Of a DNA stretch of 64,000 bases, positions 28,101 to 43,700 are shown in pieces. Position 1 is the stretch's first letter. Every line of letters starts with the position of its first letter. The notes under the pieces are model-generated. The model saw only the letters and a program-made list of their open reading frames with translations, did no database searches and was not told the origin of the DNA. The stretch covers positions 8,528,001 to 8,592,000 of the forward strand of contig WPIO01000005.1 of NCBI GenBank assembly GCA_009760855.2, given 5' to 3'. Made by a program: the position numbers and the translations under genes. The stretch is from Cristatella mucedo. Its lineage: Eukaryota > Bryozoa > Phylactolaemata > Cristatellidae.

Positions 28101-31100
28101 GAAAGTCTAGGTTACTTTCCTGGTCAGACTACTCAAATTTATTAGTTCCACTGCGAGAAAAAAATTTCCACAGTGCCTTTGTTAAACGAACTTATTCAAA
28201 GGCTGCACACGACTATTTTACAATTCAAAGTCCAACTAATTTGAAATCACTCAAGGAAGTTACCTTTCAAAAGCAGGTGCTAAACCTAAGAAAAATATAA
28301 AATGCAAGCAATCAATTACCTTTAGACGTAAAAGTCAAACTAAATCCACGAAAAACTGTACTCTGTCCACTGGTGAAGGTTATTGTAGAGTGTGACCCAA
28401 GATATAAATCTGGTGGAATGTCGTTACCACAAAAGCTGAAAAACCCAGAGTTCGACTGATTTTCAATGTTATTAGAGGTACGTATAGTGCCAGCCCCACC
28501 AGGTTGTATAAGAATCCTTGCATAGTGCGTCGCAGTTAGATTTTATTTGCCAATAATGGATAGTATAAACTATAGCAGCTGTTGACACCATGGTGTCAGT
28601 GAAAGCAGGCAGGGGCAGCTTATCCGCAAGTAAAATGCATTGTGTTTAAAAGCCTTGAACAGAAAAGTTGTTATTACATACAGACCTGTCGATGGCTAAA
28701 TGTGAATAGGTTTTTAGTATAACTGCTTAGATAAAAATCAACAAATACATACGCATATACTAGTGCGAATTCACACAAAGTCTTAGGGAAATTTAGATTA
28801 AAAATTCAAGGCCGTGCAGATAATCATTTAGTTCAACATAGGCTCAGCCAAATTGACTCGTAGGCCATCGGACTGACGCTGAGATCTGCTTTCCTAGTCA
28901 GAATGCTCATATTTGTCCGTTCTACTGCAAGAAAAGATGTCCACGTTGCTTTCCTAAAACGAACCTTTTCAAAGACACCCCACAACTATTTCACGATTCA
29001 ATGCCCAAATAAATGTTAAGTTTCTACTATGCGACTGCATGGTAAAGCTAAATGTGCCAATAATTAAATTATATTCCGTGGCATGTTTCTATGACATATC
29101 ATAGACACATCCTGTAAGTACTATTACAAATATCGTAATTGGCAAACGGAAAACATGACCTTGGAGACCTGTACTTACACAATCACTATGTAATGTAATG
29201 TATCTCCGTCAGTAACTCCACAAAGTCAAAAAGACCATGTGGGTGTTACGCAGGAGAGTTTTGTATATCGCACTCTCAGCCTAAGCGGCTTTCGGTACGC
29301 ATTCGGTAGCCAACAGACTTCGTCTCACGCAACAAAGAGAAAGTGGGAAGCATAGCAGAGTTAGGAGAGCAGTTGAGGTAGTGAGTAGCATAGAAGTAGC
29401 AGTTCAGGACCGCTGAAAAAGATGTGCCATAGTCGGCTGTAGGAGAGTAGTTGTCGTTGCATAAGAATTGTGGAAGTGAGTTACACAGCCTAGGACCTGC
29501 AGAGCTAAAGCTTCTGTCGCCAACTGTCTTTAAGGGGAGGAATGGGACAGCTAAATTATTGTCCACACAGGACTTGAGGGCTCGAACAGGCTGAAACTGA
29601 TGCAGCAGTTCAGCTAGGTACGAAGGAGCCAAGCCGTGGCGGGCTATGTGGGTCAGCGTAAGAACTTTGCTCTGTATCCTTTGCTCAACCGGCAACCATC
29701 CTAGCTCTTTCAGCAAAGGTGACACGTGCTCAAACCGCTGGGACTTGAAGACCAGCCTTGCAGCCATATTCATAGTCCGCTGTAGTGGCATAATAGCTTT
29801 CTTTGGCAGCCCAGCCAAAAGGGAATTACAATAATCAAGCCGAGACAGAACTAAAGAGCTAGTTAAATTTTTTACAAGCCACTGTGGGAGACAGCTTCTA
29901 ATCTTGGATAGGGATCAGATGTGATGGCTAGCTGTAGAGGCAGTCTTCTGAATGAAGCTTTTGAAATTGAGGCAGCTGTCGAACGCGACACCTAGATTAC
30001 GAGCACGTGGTGAAGGTCGCACAATAGCATCACCTATTAGAACAGCAAAGCCTTTTAATCCAGCCACACGCTTAAGATGTCCTATGAGAAGCAGTTCGGT
30101 TTTATCGTCATTTAATTTCAGGAAGTTTTCCGACATCCAGGATCGAATATCGGCAAGGCAAGCATTCAGTTTCTTACAGACTCATCACATAGGTTGAAGA
30201 AAAAGTCTACCTGGAATTTTTAATTTCGTGCACTACGTTTCCACCGGCAGAGTCACAGTATAAGAACTACTAGCCATTTACAATCGGACTATACTAACTA
30301 ATGCATCTATTCAAATGTGCTTAGGAGCAACAACCAGACAATGTAGTGATTTAGTCTTATTAATTCTGTGTGATGATCTGGAAGGGCACTGTGAATCTGG
30401 ATAAAAGACACAATTTAAATGCACTCACAATACTTCTTGTGGAAAAGGGGTTTACAAAATAGGCTAATGGAGTTTAAAAATTAAGCTAAGTTTCCAGAGA
30501 ACCGCAAGGAAATATTAAACAAGCTGTGCACTGTTAGATGTGCAGCTCCACTATTGAGGACTTGGCGGAAAATATGTGTATCATAATTATGCGACACAAT
30601 TGGGGCTCCAAAATAGGAAGCTGAGCAGCCACATCATTAAAAGAACAAGAAGCAAATCGAAGATCTGTCTTATTTTTCTGGTTTGGTATTTTCTATCGTA
30701 ATCCTATTCAAAATCAAATTGAAAAGTTAATTTCAACATCGCTGCAATTATCAGAACGGCTAAGGTTAGTAAGAACCAAATGAACTGCCATAAAATATGT
30801 ATAAACCATAATGATTTGCCTTTACTTGCTATAATTAATTGCCCTTTGAATGTTTAAATCAAGCAATGAATCATCCAATCCGGTTGGAAAACCTCCGTCT
30901 TTTAAGTTAAAGTGACCCTTACTGTATCACATACTCAAGCTAACAGAGTCCTGAATAAAATTGCCTGGTATGCAACATTCTATAGCTTTTATTGATCGGA
31001 ATAGCCTTTTACTAAAGGTGTAATCCGGTCGGCTCTGTGTGTATGTGGCCTTAGAGAATTCCAGCAAGAACCAGATTTTAATCTTTGCATGGGATAAGAT

Positions 31101-34100
31101 AGACCAAAATTGAGGGCCGGGTGAGCGTACTGGGCACGAGATTTACAAAACGAAATGCCTCTCTAGTGCAGCTAATAGCCAACTGTTGTGGGAACTGTTA
31201 GGCACTTACTATATGCCATAGAGTTACGTCACTGACCAATCGGTAACCATTACCATAGCATGGCAAACAGCTTGAATTGATTATCAACAACGAAAAAAGT
31301 GCTAAATAGACTAATATTCTACTGTCACCATCCTTGCAGTTCATTTAATTCAACAAGAGCAATCAGACGTTTAGGTACAGATTGACGAGGCGACTGGCAG
31401 CGAATTGGTTACATTGTTGCATGCCTCATCCATAAAAAAGAGCACATGATTGATAAATAAAATCTCAGTGGAAATAATTAAATGCTTAATGTGCATTGAG
31501 ATAATCGTACCTGAATCCTGCGATAGGTTTTCCTGTAACAGGAAAAATTTGGAGGATGTCATCGGTGCACGGATATCCACCCTGAAGGCTAAAGTCATTA
31601 AAGTGCACGTACAAAAGACCCCTGCTTTTGGCTGACAGTCTCCAGGAGCAGGTAATTCCATTTGGATATAATTCTGGATAGTTTGGTGAAGTAATATTGC
31701 CTTCATTACTCAACGACGCCGAGCACGCTGAAAATAATAATTACATTGTAAAATCGCTTATTCCCTTGGAGATAAATGTCTTAATAGACAAGCTGAAAAG
31801 CTTATAGGAAGAAGAGTTCTAGGTGCGCAGCAAATGCATTCAGTGTAGTAGACTGGCATGCCAGCTGTCTATTAAACAATAAATCACTGATTAATTTATT
31901 CTATAGAAAATTAGTTAAAGATATTGTCTTCTGTCGTAGTGAGTTTAAGAAGCGACGGTTTGCAGTGTCATTTGCTTACATCAGATGCTCCTACTAAAAG
32001 CTGTTAAAATCTCAGACTTAATCAAAAGGTTCTTCAATAGCACGACAGGCTGTCTGTGTGCTCTTTCGAGGACACTGTTGCTCGTCGGCTAGTTGCATTT
32101 TCTATGCCTGATCGATTGGTTTTTCACTGCCTTTACTTAGCGCTCAGGGGTATTGTTTTGCAATTAAAAACACTCACAAAGCTCAAAGTACCCACGATGC
32201 ACATACCATAAACACTCACAATAAATAAGCATAGCATAGGATGTGACACAATTAGTGTGAGCGATGCAAAAGAAACGAGAGATGTGAAGATTCTCGTGAG
32301 TAAGGGAGGCAGCCACAAGAATGCATAGGCTTGAAAGCGGTATAACGGAGAGGAACTGTCAGTGCAAGGAGTTTATACGAAGCATCGGAATAAAAAATTA
32401 ATATGGCAGCAAGCATGAAGACCCACAAATCTTAACTGAATGCCTTGACTATTTTAAAGACGCAGATTCTTGTAAAAATAGTCCGAATTTTTTTCGTTTT
32501 TAGACCTAATATTTTTAAAGAAAACAAATTTTTGTATGCTACAATTTCTAAAGAAAACTCCGCCAAGTTTTGAAAGCTCTCTAAGGATACTCGTGGCTTC
32601 GAAAATTCTCACAAAAAAGAAAGCAGGATCATTAGTTTGTATATCAATCTAGGACAACCGAATCTCAAACTAGGCCGAGCTGGAGCCCCCCTGGTCATCA
32701 AAGGTGAGAGTCTTGACCAAGGTCATCGAAGGAAAGCATCTTTACTGGGAACAGATCCAGGACAGTGCTTAAGCCTTGTGTTCTAAATTTATTTTTATCA
32801 GTGTATTTACTGATGATAGTTTCTATGCCAAATGCCCGTCTGAAATTTGAATTTAAAAAATTCATCAATATTTCAAGTGTATGGTTTTTCACTTAAAATT
32901 TTAAAATGCAATACTTCGCATAACGTCAGCATATACCAATGCTTTAAATAAATATGCATGATCATTTTTTCTCAAGCAAGATGTTAGTGGGTTACGACCT
33001 GATACAAACAAATATTGATTACTTTTACCAAATATGTGATTCGAAAGCAATTCTTTCTTGATTCCTGGACCTCTGCTAACACAGTTGCTTGCTATCAAAA
33101 CTTGTAATTTGCATGCATATAAGGCACAGTGCTGGGATAGAAACTCATTTAATCGCTATGCATTTTGAGCTCGTGAAGATCACAGGAATGCTAATTTGCC
33201 ACATATAAAGCTTCGTCTGACATAAGCGTATAGACCCATTCTGATCTTGCAGATTGAGAAAGCCTAGACACTAATTCAGTATAAAATCTCTTACTGCATT
33301 GGGAAACTTAGTCATAATGTAAGCACCAAGTACCCGTATGCATTTTGCGATAAATTCTTTCATGAAACTGTTGGATAGTCAATTATGTGAGGCTACTTAA
33401 GTAACCAGACTAACCCGAAATGCATGTCTCACTTTTAAATGTTTTCATTTATGAAATTGTCACTGTAAGCTGTATGGCACCTTTAATGGATTTATGTAGG
33501 ACCCAAGTTTTACAATGAGTGGAGCGTAGGTATGCTATTTAAAACAAAAGATCACTCCTCTTTAAAAAACCTATTTGTGAGTGGGCGTGTACTAATCCTG
33601 TGCTTTGGGTAATCCCTATTTATCTTGTTATGGTATGCTGAACAATCTCAAAGTACTTTTGGCTTATACATTCTGATGAACTTAAGTTGGCTGTTCATCC
33701 TCACGTTTTAGAGGAACTTGCATCGCTACTGTACTCGATATAATAATGCAAAACTATATTTGTTGTTCTACTTGAATTGGTTTGACCTTTGAAAGAAAAA
33801 TGAAAAGGCTGGAGCTCAGCTGATTTCTTAGGAATATAGAATAACCTTTATAAAATTGAAATATTCTCACGTTTATATTAAAAAATACAAGAGAACTTGG
33901 CTAATAGTATTTTTCAAATCTGTATAAACCTTGCGCTCTCAAAGTAAACAAAAGCAGGTTTTTCTGACAGATTCTTATCTTTAGAAAGGAGGATAGAGCA
34001 TTTAAAGGAGAATGCCTTGCTTAATTCACCTTCAGAAGAAAAGTTTGCTGTAAAGCGTAGTAGACTTCCCTGAAAACTGCTGAGTTTAACTGTTGCAACA

Positions 34101-37100
34101 TTACCAAGGTTGATATCATTCAGTCTGCCACCGCAAAAGCTGAAACGTAAATTAGGCAGCAATACAATTCCGAAGTTCAAACTGAGCGCTTCAGCTTTAA
34201 AATATTTACGCTAAATGAGTTTCTGTGACTTGAAATGGCTATATAAAAAGCCTAAAGTAGAATGACAAAAAATGAACAGGAGTAAAACACATGGGCTAGT
34301 TAACTAATTGCTGCTCCACATAATACCTTTGCTAGTCATGTTCAAATTATTTGCATGCAATTGCTAGTCGCTTTAACGTGTCTCTTTGAACAAATCATCA
34401 ATAATAAATGTATTTTGCTTATGTTTTAACGTTGCCAAGAAGATTAAATTAACCATTATTTGTTAGTTGATGTACATTAAAGAAGTAATGATCGTGGAGC
34501 AGCTTCATGTAAATGCTAAAACATGACTCAAAAGGTTTGCATGCAAGTAAATTGAATTATGTGGACGAATATGCTTGCCTAATGATAGTTTAAAATAGAC
34601 TCGCCTGAATGTGGCACGGTAGGAGAAACCTATGAACCAAAAGCATCATGCTCAGCTAGCTTAAAAGTAGGATTCAACCTAAGAAATATGGCTTTACTAT
34701 TATCAAATCGTCCCAAAAACCTATTCAAAATGATTTATGTTTATCATTGGTGATATAACCACGAATTCCATTTCCGAAACTTTGTTTTCCAATTTAAAGT
34801 GTCTCTTGGCTTACAGAGGTTTTCACTGTAGTCTGAAGCAAGTGAAAGTTACCCCTCCATTTATGTGACTTGGCCGCATGTAAAATTGATGGCCTCAATG
34901 TGTTCTGTAATTCTTCATGTAATTTGCTGATAAACTTAGCATTACCAATTAATTCAGTATTGGCTCTGTTTCTCACTGATGAACGTGTTAAAACCTAGCA
35001 ATGAGTGTTCATATAATACCTAACCAATTTGGATGAAAGACCCGTGCTTAATAAACCAGTATGGAGCTCCAAACCATCCGGCTGACAGCTTGTAGTTGGT
35101 TCTCCAGCTCGATCGAATGACGTTAGGTGAAACATGATGTTTTTTCCCAACTCAGCTCGAAGAGTCCATGAACAGTTTCCCTTTGGTGGAAAAGCAAGGG
35201 GATAATTCGGAGATGTCAAGTTACCTCCAACGCTGACATCCATAGTGCATTCTGAAATCAAGAATGCCCTCTACATATTAGTCAACAGTGAACGAGTATT
35301 TAATTTTTAAGTAACCGCAAAATTAACATAGTCAAAGAAAAATTGCACTGAAGGCTTCACAAGGTAAAAAAAACGTAAATACGGGGTCAATAAAGGTCAA
35401 TATATGCGCAGATATAAACTATTTCTGCTTTTAGCTATATGTATAGCTTTATAAGCTAAGGACACTAAATGCCTTTACACGGAAGAATGTTCCACACAGG
35501 CTCCGCACAAAAGCCAAAACGGGTTTCGGCTCGCAAACAGGTGAGTGAGTTAAAGAATTTGAGGCTAGTGAGTTAACAGAGACAAATAGCTGAACTTTGA
35601 AGACTTGTTCACTATTTTTGCAGACATAGTCATCGCTAGCAGCACAAGCCTGAGAATTTTATTCAGTTGATCAATCGAGTTGAAGTTGCGGAAGTCTTCA
35701 TGTAGGCACACGGATAATAATTCACATGAACTCAGCAAAAGCTTACATTGCAAGCAGGTTTTAACAGTTTAAGCAGTTTAGATAGGTCTACGGGTGCTAA
35801 TTCCTTAGCAGATCCGAATAAGAAATTTTACTTTTTCAGCTAATTATTTGTGGGCAGCAAAGCAGCTCATTTTGAAAATGGTGAATTAATTGCTTAAAGA
35901 ATTTGAAAACCAGAATTGAATCCTAATTGAAAATCAACAGCAAAAGCACAATTGCGTTTAATAATTCCGTGGAAACTACTTAAGGAGCTGTTATTATTAA
36001 AATTCAATATATATCGGGAGGGATACTTGGATCTGTAACTAAAGATTAAAATAGTACCTCTTGAACCTGTGCAATGTTGAGAAATAATTGCTTGTCATCA
36101 GAAAAGATGTTCAGAATGCAAATCTCAAACTTGACGAGGACTTCAAAAGAAACTGTCAGATCTAGGATACGCCATGAAGATATCTCTACAGGTCTGAAAT
36201 AAGATGGGGACATAAAATAGTCAACTATAGAAAATATTTAGTGCGGACTATAATTATATTATCACATATATTCCTTACGAAGAGACCATCAACTTTATTT
36301 CTCTCTTATACAGCAAGTCGACGATCCAGTAAGTGTTTCAGTTCTCTTACCAGTGGATGAGAAATTGGCGTACAGCTTTGATCGTGTATTTGAGGTAAGC
36401 TTTGCTCCAAGCACCATTGCTGCTTCAGAGCCAAGGTACAGTGTGTGTGTGGTGTTTTCTTCACACAATCTACAAATTAACGCTACTGGATGGACATGCT
36501 CATTGGAAAAAGTGTTCATGGCCGACGCTGGAAGCAGCATAACATACTGAAATAGTGGCTGTTTCATTTCGAATTCGTCGTAGCCACCATATATCAACAA
36601 TTTTCCGTCAGCGTCTTTTTCGCTCGAGCAGTTGCTGAACAGGTGTGAAATAATATCCATAGTGATTCCTTGTCCATCGGCTGCTTTAATGAACCAAGAA
36701 CACTCAAATGGTATAAAATATCCCAATCCGAAGTTTGGGGTGACAATTTGTCCACTTCCAGTGAGGTTGTGCTGACATTCTGATAAATTAATCAGAAAGA
36801 GGTTTGCAATTTAATTCAAGATGTTCATCAACATTTTATTAGAAAATTGTTCTTGTTTTCAGTAGAAGTTGGTACACTAATACATGCGAAATTTCACCTT
36901 TATTGAGAGAAAACTGACATTACCTTCTGAAGTAAAAATCCCAGAAAAGTTTAGCATGTTCATATGCTGATTTGATGGTGTATAGCGTAAAGTTGCAACT
37001 TCTCCAAGGAACAGGAAACTCGGAAATGAAGGTCCACACAACCTGTAAACAGTTTAGATTGCGATTAGGGTTGCACAAATATGAATAGCTGAACATAAGC

Positions 37101-37747
37101 CTTAGAAAAAACCTATCATGCCTAGCTTCAAATAGCTAGATGGGTACTTATGCAGCTCTTACTCAAAAGGGAAAGCTGAAAATGCATAGGTTCTGAAGGA
37201 AGTGTAAATAGTCAGATTTCCTTTTTTTGGTGACGTACAGTTATCAGTTTCGATGTAATCGAAGCTCAGAATGATGTTTTGACCTGCCTGAGCTGTCATG
37301 ATCCAGGAGCACTCCAAATGCGGAACATACGCCAGTGGGTGATTAGGAGAAAGCAAGCTTCCGTTTCCACTTAGATTGTAGTTGCAGCCTACAACACGCA
37401 GCGAAAGACTAAATGTTTTTTTTTTGGAAATTCTGCTGTAACATTCTACGTCTATACAGGGCGAGATCTGCACCACCATAAGTAGTTTCCAAGTCATCAA
37501 CTAAAGTTAATTATTACACGTAAATGGAGTGGATAATTTGTTTGCATTCGGTATTATTTTCGTCTCGTGAAATTGACCAGTAAAACAACAAATGAAATCA
37601 CATCGGTTAGCCAGTTTGTTTGTCGTGCTTCCTAATTTTCGGAAATATGCTTAGTACAACGGTTTTTCTTATTATTCTTACTAGGAGCACGAGGGCCAAT
37701 CAACCAGTCTACTGGATTAGGTAAATTCGCATTATGATTTATGAGCT

Positions 37748-37788
<41 letters not shown>

Positions 37789-40700
37789 ATATATCGTGTT
37801 AGACAAATGAAATAAGCATTTTCGTTGTCATATGCACGTATGCATGCATTCGGGCATAGGCACGTGTGCATACACATAAGACACCAACACAGACACACAG
37901 GCACTCACATGCACATACCCACAAGAAAGCACTCACACACCCAAACCCGCTTGCTAAATTGCAGCCTGTTTCCTAAATGGCACACATATAAACTGTGAGC
38001 ACTTAATTTTCAATTCATTAATTCATTTAATATTAAGCCCATTCAAGTAACGGTACCAGTAGAGGAAAACTTTGCTGAGAATCCAATTCTTGCATCAAAT
38101 GAGCTGGATGACATCGTGATAGCCACTTTGTTGTCAAGCAAAATCACATTGGCATTTGTTGGTCCGCATAACCTGCAAACAGCAATTAAAAGCATGATAG
38201 AATTTTATCTTAGATCACGATTATTGTTAAAATGAGCTCACGTTACGCTTGAGAGTTTAGGAAATACGTTTCTAACCTGATCGTGGGCATAGTAGAACTA
38301 ACTTCATCCAGTCCAGAATAGATTAAAAGTTCTCCATCATGGTTTCCCGGAAGCGCACATGGAGTGACTTTGAGTGACTCAAACTGAATCTCTATTCCCA
38401 TACCACTATCGGCTTTGAGAAACCACGAACAGTTGAATGGAGCGAAATACCCAGAAGTGTAACCAGGTGTCGAAAAGTTGCCTTGTCCACTCAAATTATA
38501 GGCACATTCTGAAGCGAATGATTGGCAATGTTAATCGGAGCAGTTATGAATAAACTTGGCGGTAACCCGATTCAGACCACAGAATATACCTTCAGATAAG
38601 GTCTCCTAAGTAGCCAAATGAGGCAATGTAGATTCTGACCTATACAAAGATTTTGGCGAGAGAAAGTTTAGCATCGATTCATTTTTGATTATTTTGACAA
38701 CATTTTAAGAATCGACAGATAGTTTCAGACAGATAGATTTCAGACAGATAGTTACAGATCTTACAGCTTTGACTTGATTAGGAGGCGATCATAATGTAAG
38801 AAAGAAAAGTGTTTTTGGAGCTCTTAGTTGAATAGAATTACGAAAATCATACCCAAATCTGTTTTCGGAGTTAAACAGTAACTGATCACCTGGCTACATT
38901 TTAATCTTTCGTATACGTAGTTGTGGGTAATTAAGACTTGGAATATTACTCAACTATTTCTCAGAAGTACGGATTCTTTAAAGTAAATTAATCAACACCT
39001 AGATATAGCGGTGCTTAGTAAGTATTTAAAAAGTGCATATAGCATTCACAGGCAGCTAGAGCAAATAAACGTATATTTTTTCGAATCATTCGTGCTATTA
39101 CTATAGCCTCCAAACAAGCATGCTCCTCTACTTTGATGATAGCTAGCAAGCGAATGGTAAATGAAGAGCTAAATGGTAGGATTTAGAGGTATTAAAAGAG
39201 CTACAAAAATGAAAAAAATCAAGATAATTTGGTTGCGATTTTTAACCTTCAAAATTTTCTCCAGATAAACATTTCTCATCATTTCATACAATTCTTAAAT
39301 TTCAGTTGTATATCTAAAAATTTATTTATCAATCACTGAACGCCTGAGATGAAAATTAAACAAATATCCAAGCGACGTCTTATCCCATCATTAGCTTTAC
39401 AGGTGCTTAATTTTTATCTGCACTTTCTGCTGGGGAGTCTTACCAGTTGAAGTAAAATAGCCGAATGATAAGCTAGTTCCCGTCAAAACAGTGGCTTGTT
39501 TTAATGTAATCTTCGCAACTGATCCCATTAAAAGATCCATTGGCTCAGGCAAATCGCACAATCTGAAATGGAAAACATTCAGAAGCTATTCACAGAACAT
39601 TCCCAAGATTCATGGTGCGAAAGCTTATTAAGTTAAGATAAATCAAAAATGCAGAAAATGACGCAAAGCTATCATACGGTATCCTTTCCCATGAAGAATT
39701 TATGGTGCCTTGACCTGATTCTACACCGATTTGGACGTCGTGCTTCGTGCAATTGCTCGAGTAGATGGGCTCAATGTGTAGCAAAATGCTCATACCGACT
39801 TCCGCGGAAAGATACCATGCACAATTATGTGGCAGTGTATAACCACCAAAGTAAGAATGCAAATGTAGACTTCCGTTTCCAGTGAAGTTGTAGGTACAAT
39901 CTAAAATTCAAAGCATTTTTGTGTTGTTAGACAAATTAGAACAGAGTCGAGATAAAGAGCATTTTTGCAAAATTTATAGAAATTATAACATGCTAGATCA
40001 TGAACCATTTTTGGGCATTCCAAAATGTCATGTTTTTCGTTAATTTCACTCGTCAGTTTTCCGTTAATTAATTTGCTTAAAAAATTAATTTGATCATATT
40101 TTCGTTATTAGACTACGAATAGCCTTTAGAGCTAGCTTATCAAGTATAACACCGTGGTTAAAATCTATCACCACTACAACGGTATACAGTCTTGAATAAA
40201 ATGCATTTCAAGACTGATATAGAGGGTAAACGACAAAATTTGTATTGAAATAGCATATATAATAAGTAAATATAAAATTATTACTAGATGTAAATTTTAA
40301 TTCAATTACCTATCGTCAATGAGAGGCAAAATGCTAAGGTAAAATTCCAAAACGTACAATAATCGGGATAGATATTTCTTAAATAACAAGAAAAGTAATG
40401 CTTTGTGCATTGCCTCCACACAAGTTAATATTTTTCCAAGCTCAATGACTGTGCTGTGAAGAAAGCATTATTACATGATTTTTCGGTAAAGTAAATAGTG
40501 TGTGCCCATGTAAGCACGCAAAGGAGAAATTACAAAGATCCTGTTAATGCTGTGAGTAACAGAGGCGCCTAAGCTTCTTTACATATATTGGTTCTCTTCT
40601 TTTCATGGTTTAAGTTCTCCTCTGATATGAGTCCCAATAAAAAATCTTAAGTTTCAGTTTTCTGCAGGCGATACAGAGCTGTACCAATGCTGAGATCCAT

Positions 40701-43700
40701 CCCAGCCTTCCAGCATGAAACATTATTGAAAAACCCAGGAGCTGCCTTGATTTCAAGCAGGAGTTAGTGCCCAGTTTTTGGAAGGATGTGACCTACAGAA
40801 TTGCCGGCTAAGCGATTTGAGGTTAATTCAAGGCATAGCTAGCCGATTTGAGTCAGAAGAGTTGGTGGTAGGTTACCTAGCCTGGTTGGGTAGTAGTTAT
40901 GACAGGTAAGCGGAAGCAAAATAATACATGAAATTAAAGTTGAGAGAAAAAATCTAGAAGTCGATGCACTGCTTAGTCGGCAGTCGGTTCGGGTAAGGGC
41001 GAAGTAGTGAAATGTTACTATCGAGGCACTCATGACAGATAAGCATAGCTGCCGAGTCTTGTACCAACTAAAAGCTCATGATTGCTTAAGCATTTTGACC
41101 TGAAAACTATTGAATTACACATGGCAAGACTAGATGGCACACAAGTACGACATAATTAGAATATGGTATCCTTCCTATCAGGTCCTAATTTATGCCATAT
41201 TGTGGAACAGGAAACCAATATTTTGTGCAGATGCTACAAGCGATATATTGGCTGATAAAGTTTTAAGCGTTTACATTTCAAATTTATCGGACACTTTAAG
41301 CTTACCAATAACTAATAAATCGGTTTTTCCGTCGTTGAATTTGAAAAGATTTGCTGCCATCCTCGTGTGGATGTCAGTAAAACAGGCAGCAAAAGAGTTG
41401 AGAGAACTGTTTGTGCTAGAAGACTGGGAGGGATCTTGGCATCGGGAAAGAAGTCTATTGGCTGTATACAACTTAAAACTTAGATTATCTCTTAGGAATC
41501 ACATCATCAGGACGTAGAACATAAATCATGAAAGGAAGAGATCCGAGCACAGAGCCTCGAGGTACGACCTACTGAAGTTGTTCCTCGGACACTCCCTGCC
41601 AGCTAACATCCGTACTCCGGAGTCTCCGACTGAGAAATGATCTAAACCACTGTCTTTTCAGTATCCGGGAAATCAAAATCCCCATACTTTGCCATCAATA
41701 GGGGATGACCAAAAAATAATGCCTACAAACTGGGATACTTGATCGTGAGCACATGTCTTTTCTAATGAGTAGCCAAAAATAAACGACTGCATGCACTTTC
41801 CGTTCTCATTGAAATTGGGAGTTTTATCAAGCTGGTGATGGCATATTTCGTCTCAATTATTATAAAAATCATCAATTACAATAAATGTTATCGGTATGCA
41901 TACATACTTAGTCACAGTGCAGCATAGTAGAATAACAAAAGGAAGCTCCGAATCAGCAGCAAACATGTTCAGCATTAGGAAGGAGACGCTGAGTTACAAA
42001 ATACCACATGTTCCCAACAAATCGTATGTACACAATTTATGTTTTGTAAGATTTATAAAACAGATAGAAACTTAAACCCAGAAAGTTTTCATGCTAGAAT
42101 TTTGACTAGTTCTATTAATTTGTTTTATTTTTAAATACAATATCTGTTCTCATTAATCCGTGCCATTTATTTCTTCTGTATTTGTTTCTTTCTTCTATAC
42201 TGTACATGACCAGAAGCCTTTATTTTACCTTTGAGCTTCATAGGATAGTAGAAAGGTGTTCAGTTATCTTTAATTTTCTTTGCTGAAGGTCTCGAAAGCC
42301 TCAGATAGATACATGGAGATAATCTGAGCTTGATGCTATGACGGGTACCCCAGTGGCAGAACCATAGCCAACGATGAGCAATTTCTGGGAAAGATTTTTT
42401 GTGCTCTTAAAGTTTTTCGTAGGAAAAAAGTATGATTTTCAATTTGCAATGGTTAAGTAATGTGTAAAGCGTGATGCAAAATGTGCAAAAATATATGTGT
42501 AAGCATGTAGAGTGTAATTTTTGCATGTGATTCGCTTTTAATAATAATAATAATAGTAATAATTCACTTGATAAAGCGCCCTCAGAGAACTTAATCTCTC
42601 TCTAGGCGCTTTACATTTGCTGTAAAGTGAAATGCAATTGAATGGTAAGTAAAATCATGCTTGAAAAAACAAAACGAAATGAATAATATGGTTAGGGGTG
42701 ACATGCACAGGGTCAGCATGCAAATGTGGTTAGTGGCAGCATGCACAGTGTCAGCACTCATAAGCACATCAAGGACGAATCACAGGGACCCACTAAATGC
42801 TGTCCTAAATAGGTGTGTTTTTAGGTTCCTTTTAAATGTGGTCAGGTCAGGGGACGTTCTGACGCAGGTCGGGAGGGAGTTCCAGGCTTTGGGAGCATAT
42901 GAACTAAATGCACTGTCTCCAAAGGATTTAAGGTTTGTAGGAGGTATTTCTAGACTGTTGGATTCCGAAGAGCTGGTGGTACAATGCTTAGCCTGATGGG
43001 GTAGTATATCTGACAGATAGGCTGGAGCCATAGAATTAAGGGACCTAAAAGTGAGGGACAAAACCTTGAAGTCAATCCGTTGCTTGACTGGTAGCCAGTG
43101 CAGGTCGGCGAGAAGTGGAGTAATGTGGCAACTGCGACGCTCACGGCAGAAAAGCCTAGCTGCAGAGTTTTGCACCAGCTGCAATCGCCTGATCGCACAT
43201 GCTGGTAGGCCAGTAAGCAGTGAGTTGCAGAAGTCGAGACGAGATGTCACGAATGCATGGCCCAACTTGGACGTGGTATCTTTATCTAAACAAGCCCGAA
43301 TTTTTGCAATGTTATGAAGCTGAACATAGGCGGATTTGACTGTGAAGCTGATATGGTCGTCTAACGAGAGGTCGCTTTGGAATATGACACCTAGATTTCG
43401 AGCTGATTCAACTGGAGATATGCTGGCAGAGCCAATTTTTAGAGTCAACCATTCCAATCTCTGGATCACTCTGGGTTTGCCCATAACTAGTAAGTTAGTT
43501 TTATCATCGTTAAGTTTTAGAAAATTTGCTGCCATCCATGTGCGGATGTCATCAATGCATGCAGCTAGCGAGTTCAGAGAATTTGAGGTGCTCGAAGGCT
43601 GGTAGGGATCAAAGCAAAGGTACAACTGAGTGTCATCTGCATAGAAGTGAAAGCCTAGATTGTGCTTGGCAATCACATCAGCAAGAGGCAGAGTATAAAC

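Noticed and set aside
28586-28600. Palindrome GACACCATGGTGTC
   Set aside because: 14 bp, isolated, no second copy; chance in 64 kb is plausible.
37632-37904. 90-codon minus frame over the (TA)n tract
   Set aside because: Simple-sequence Tyr-Ile run, a product of the microsatellite.
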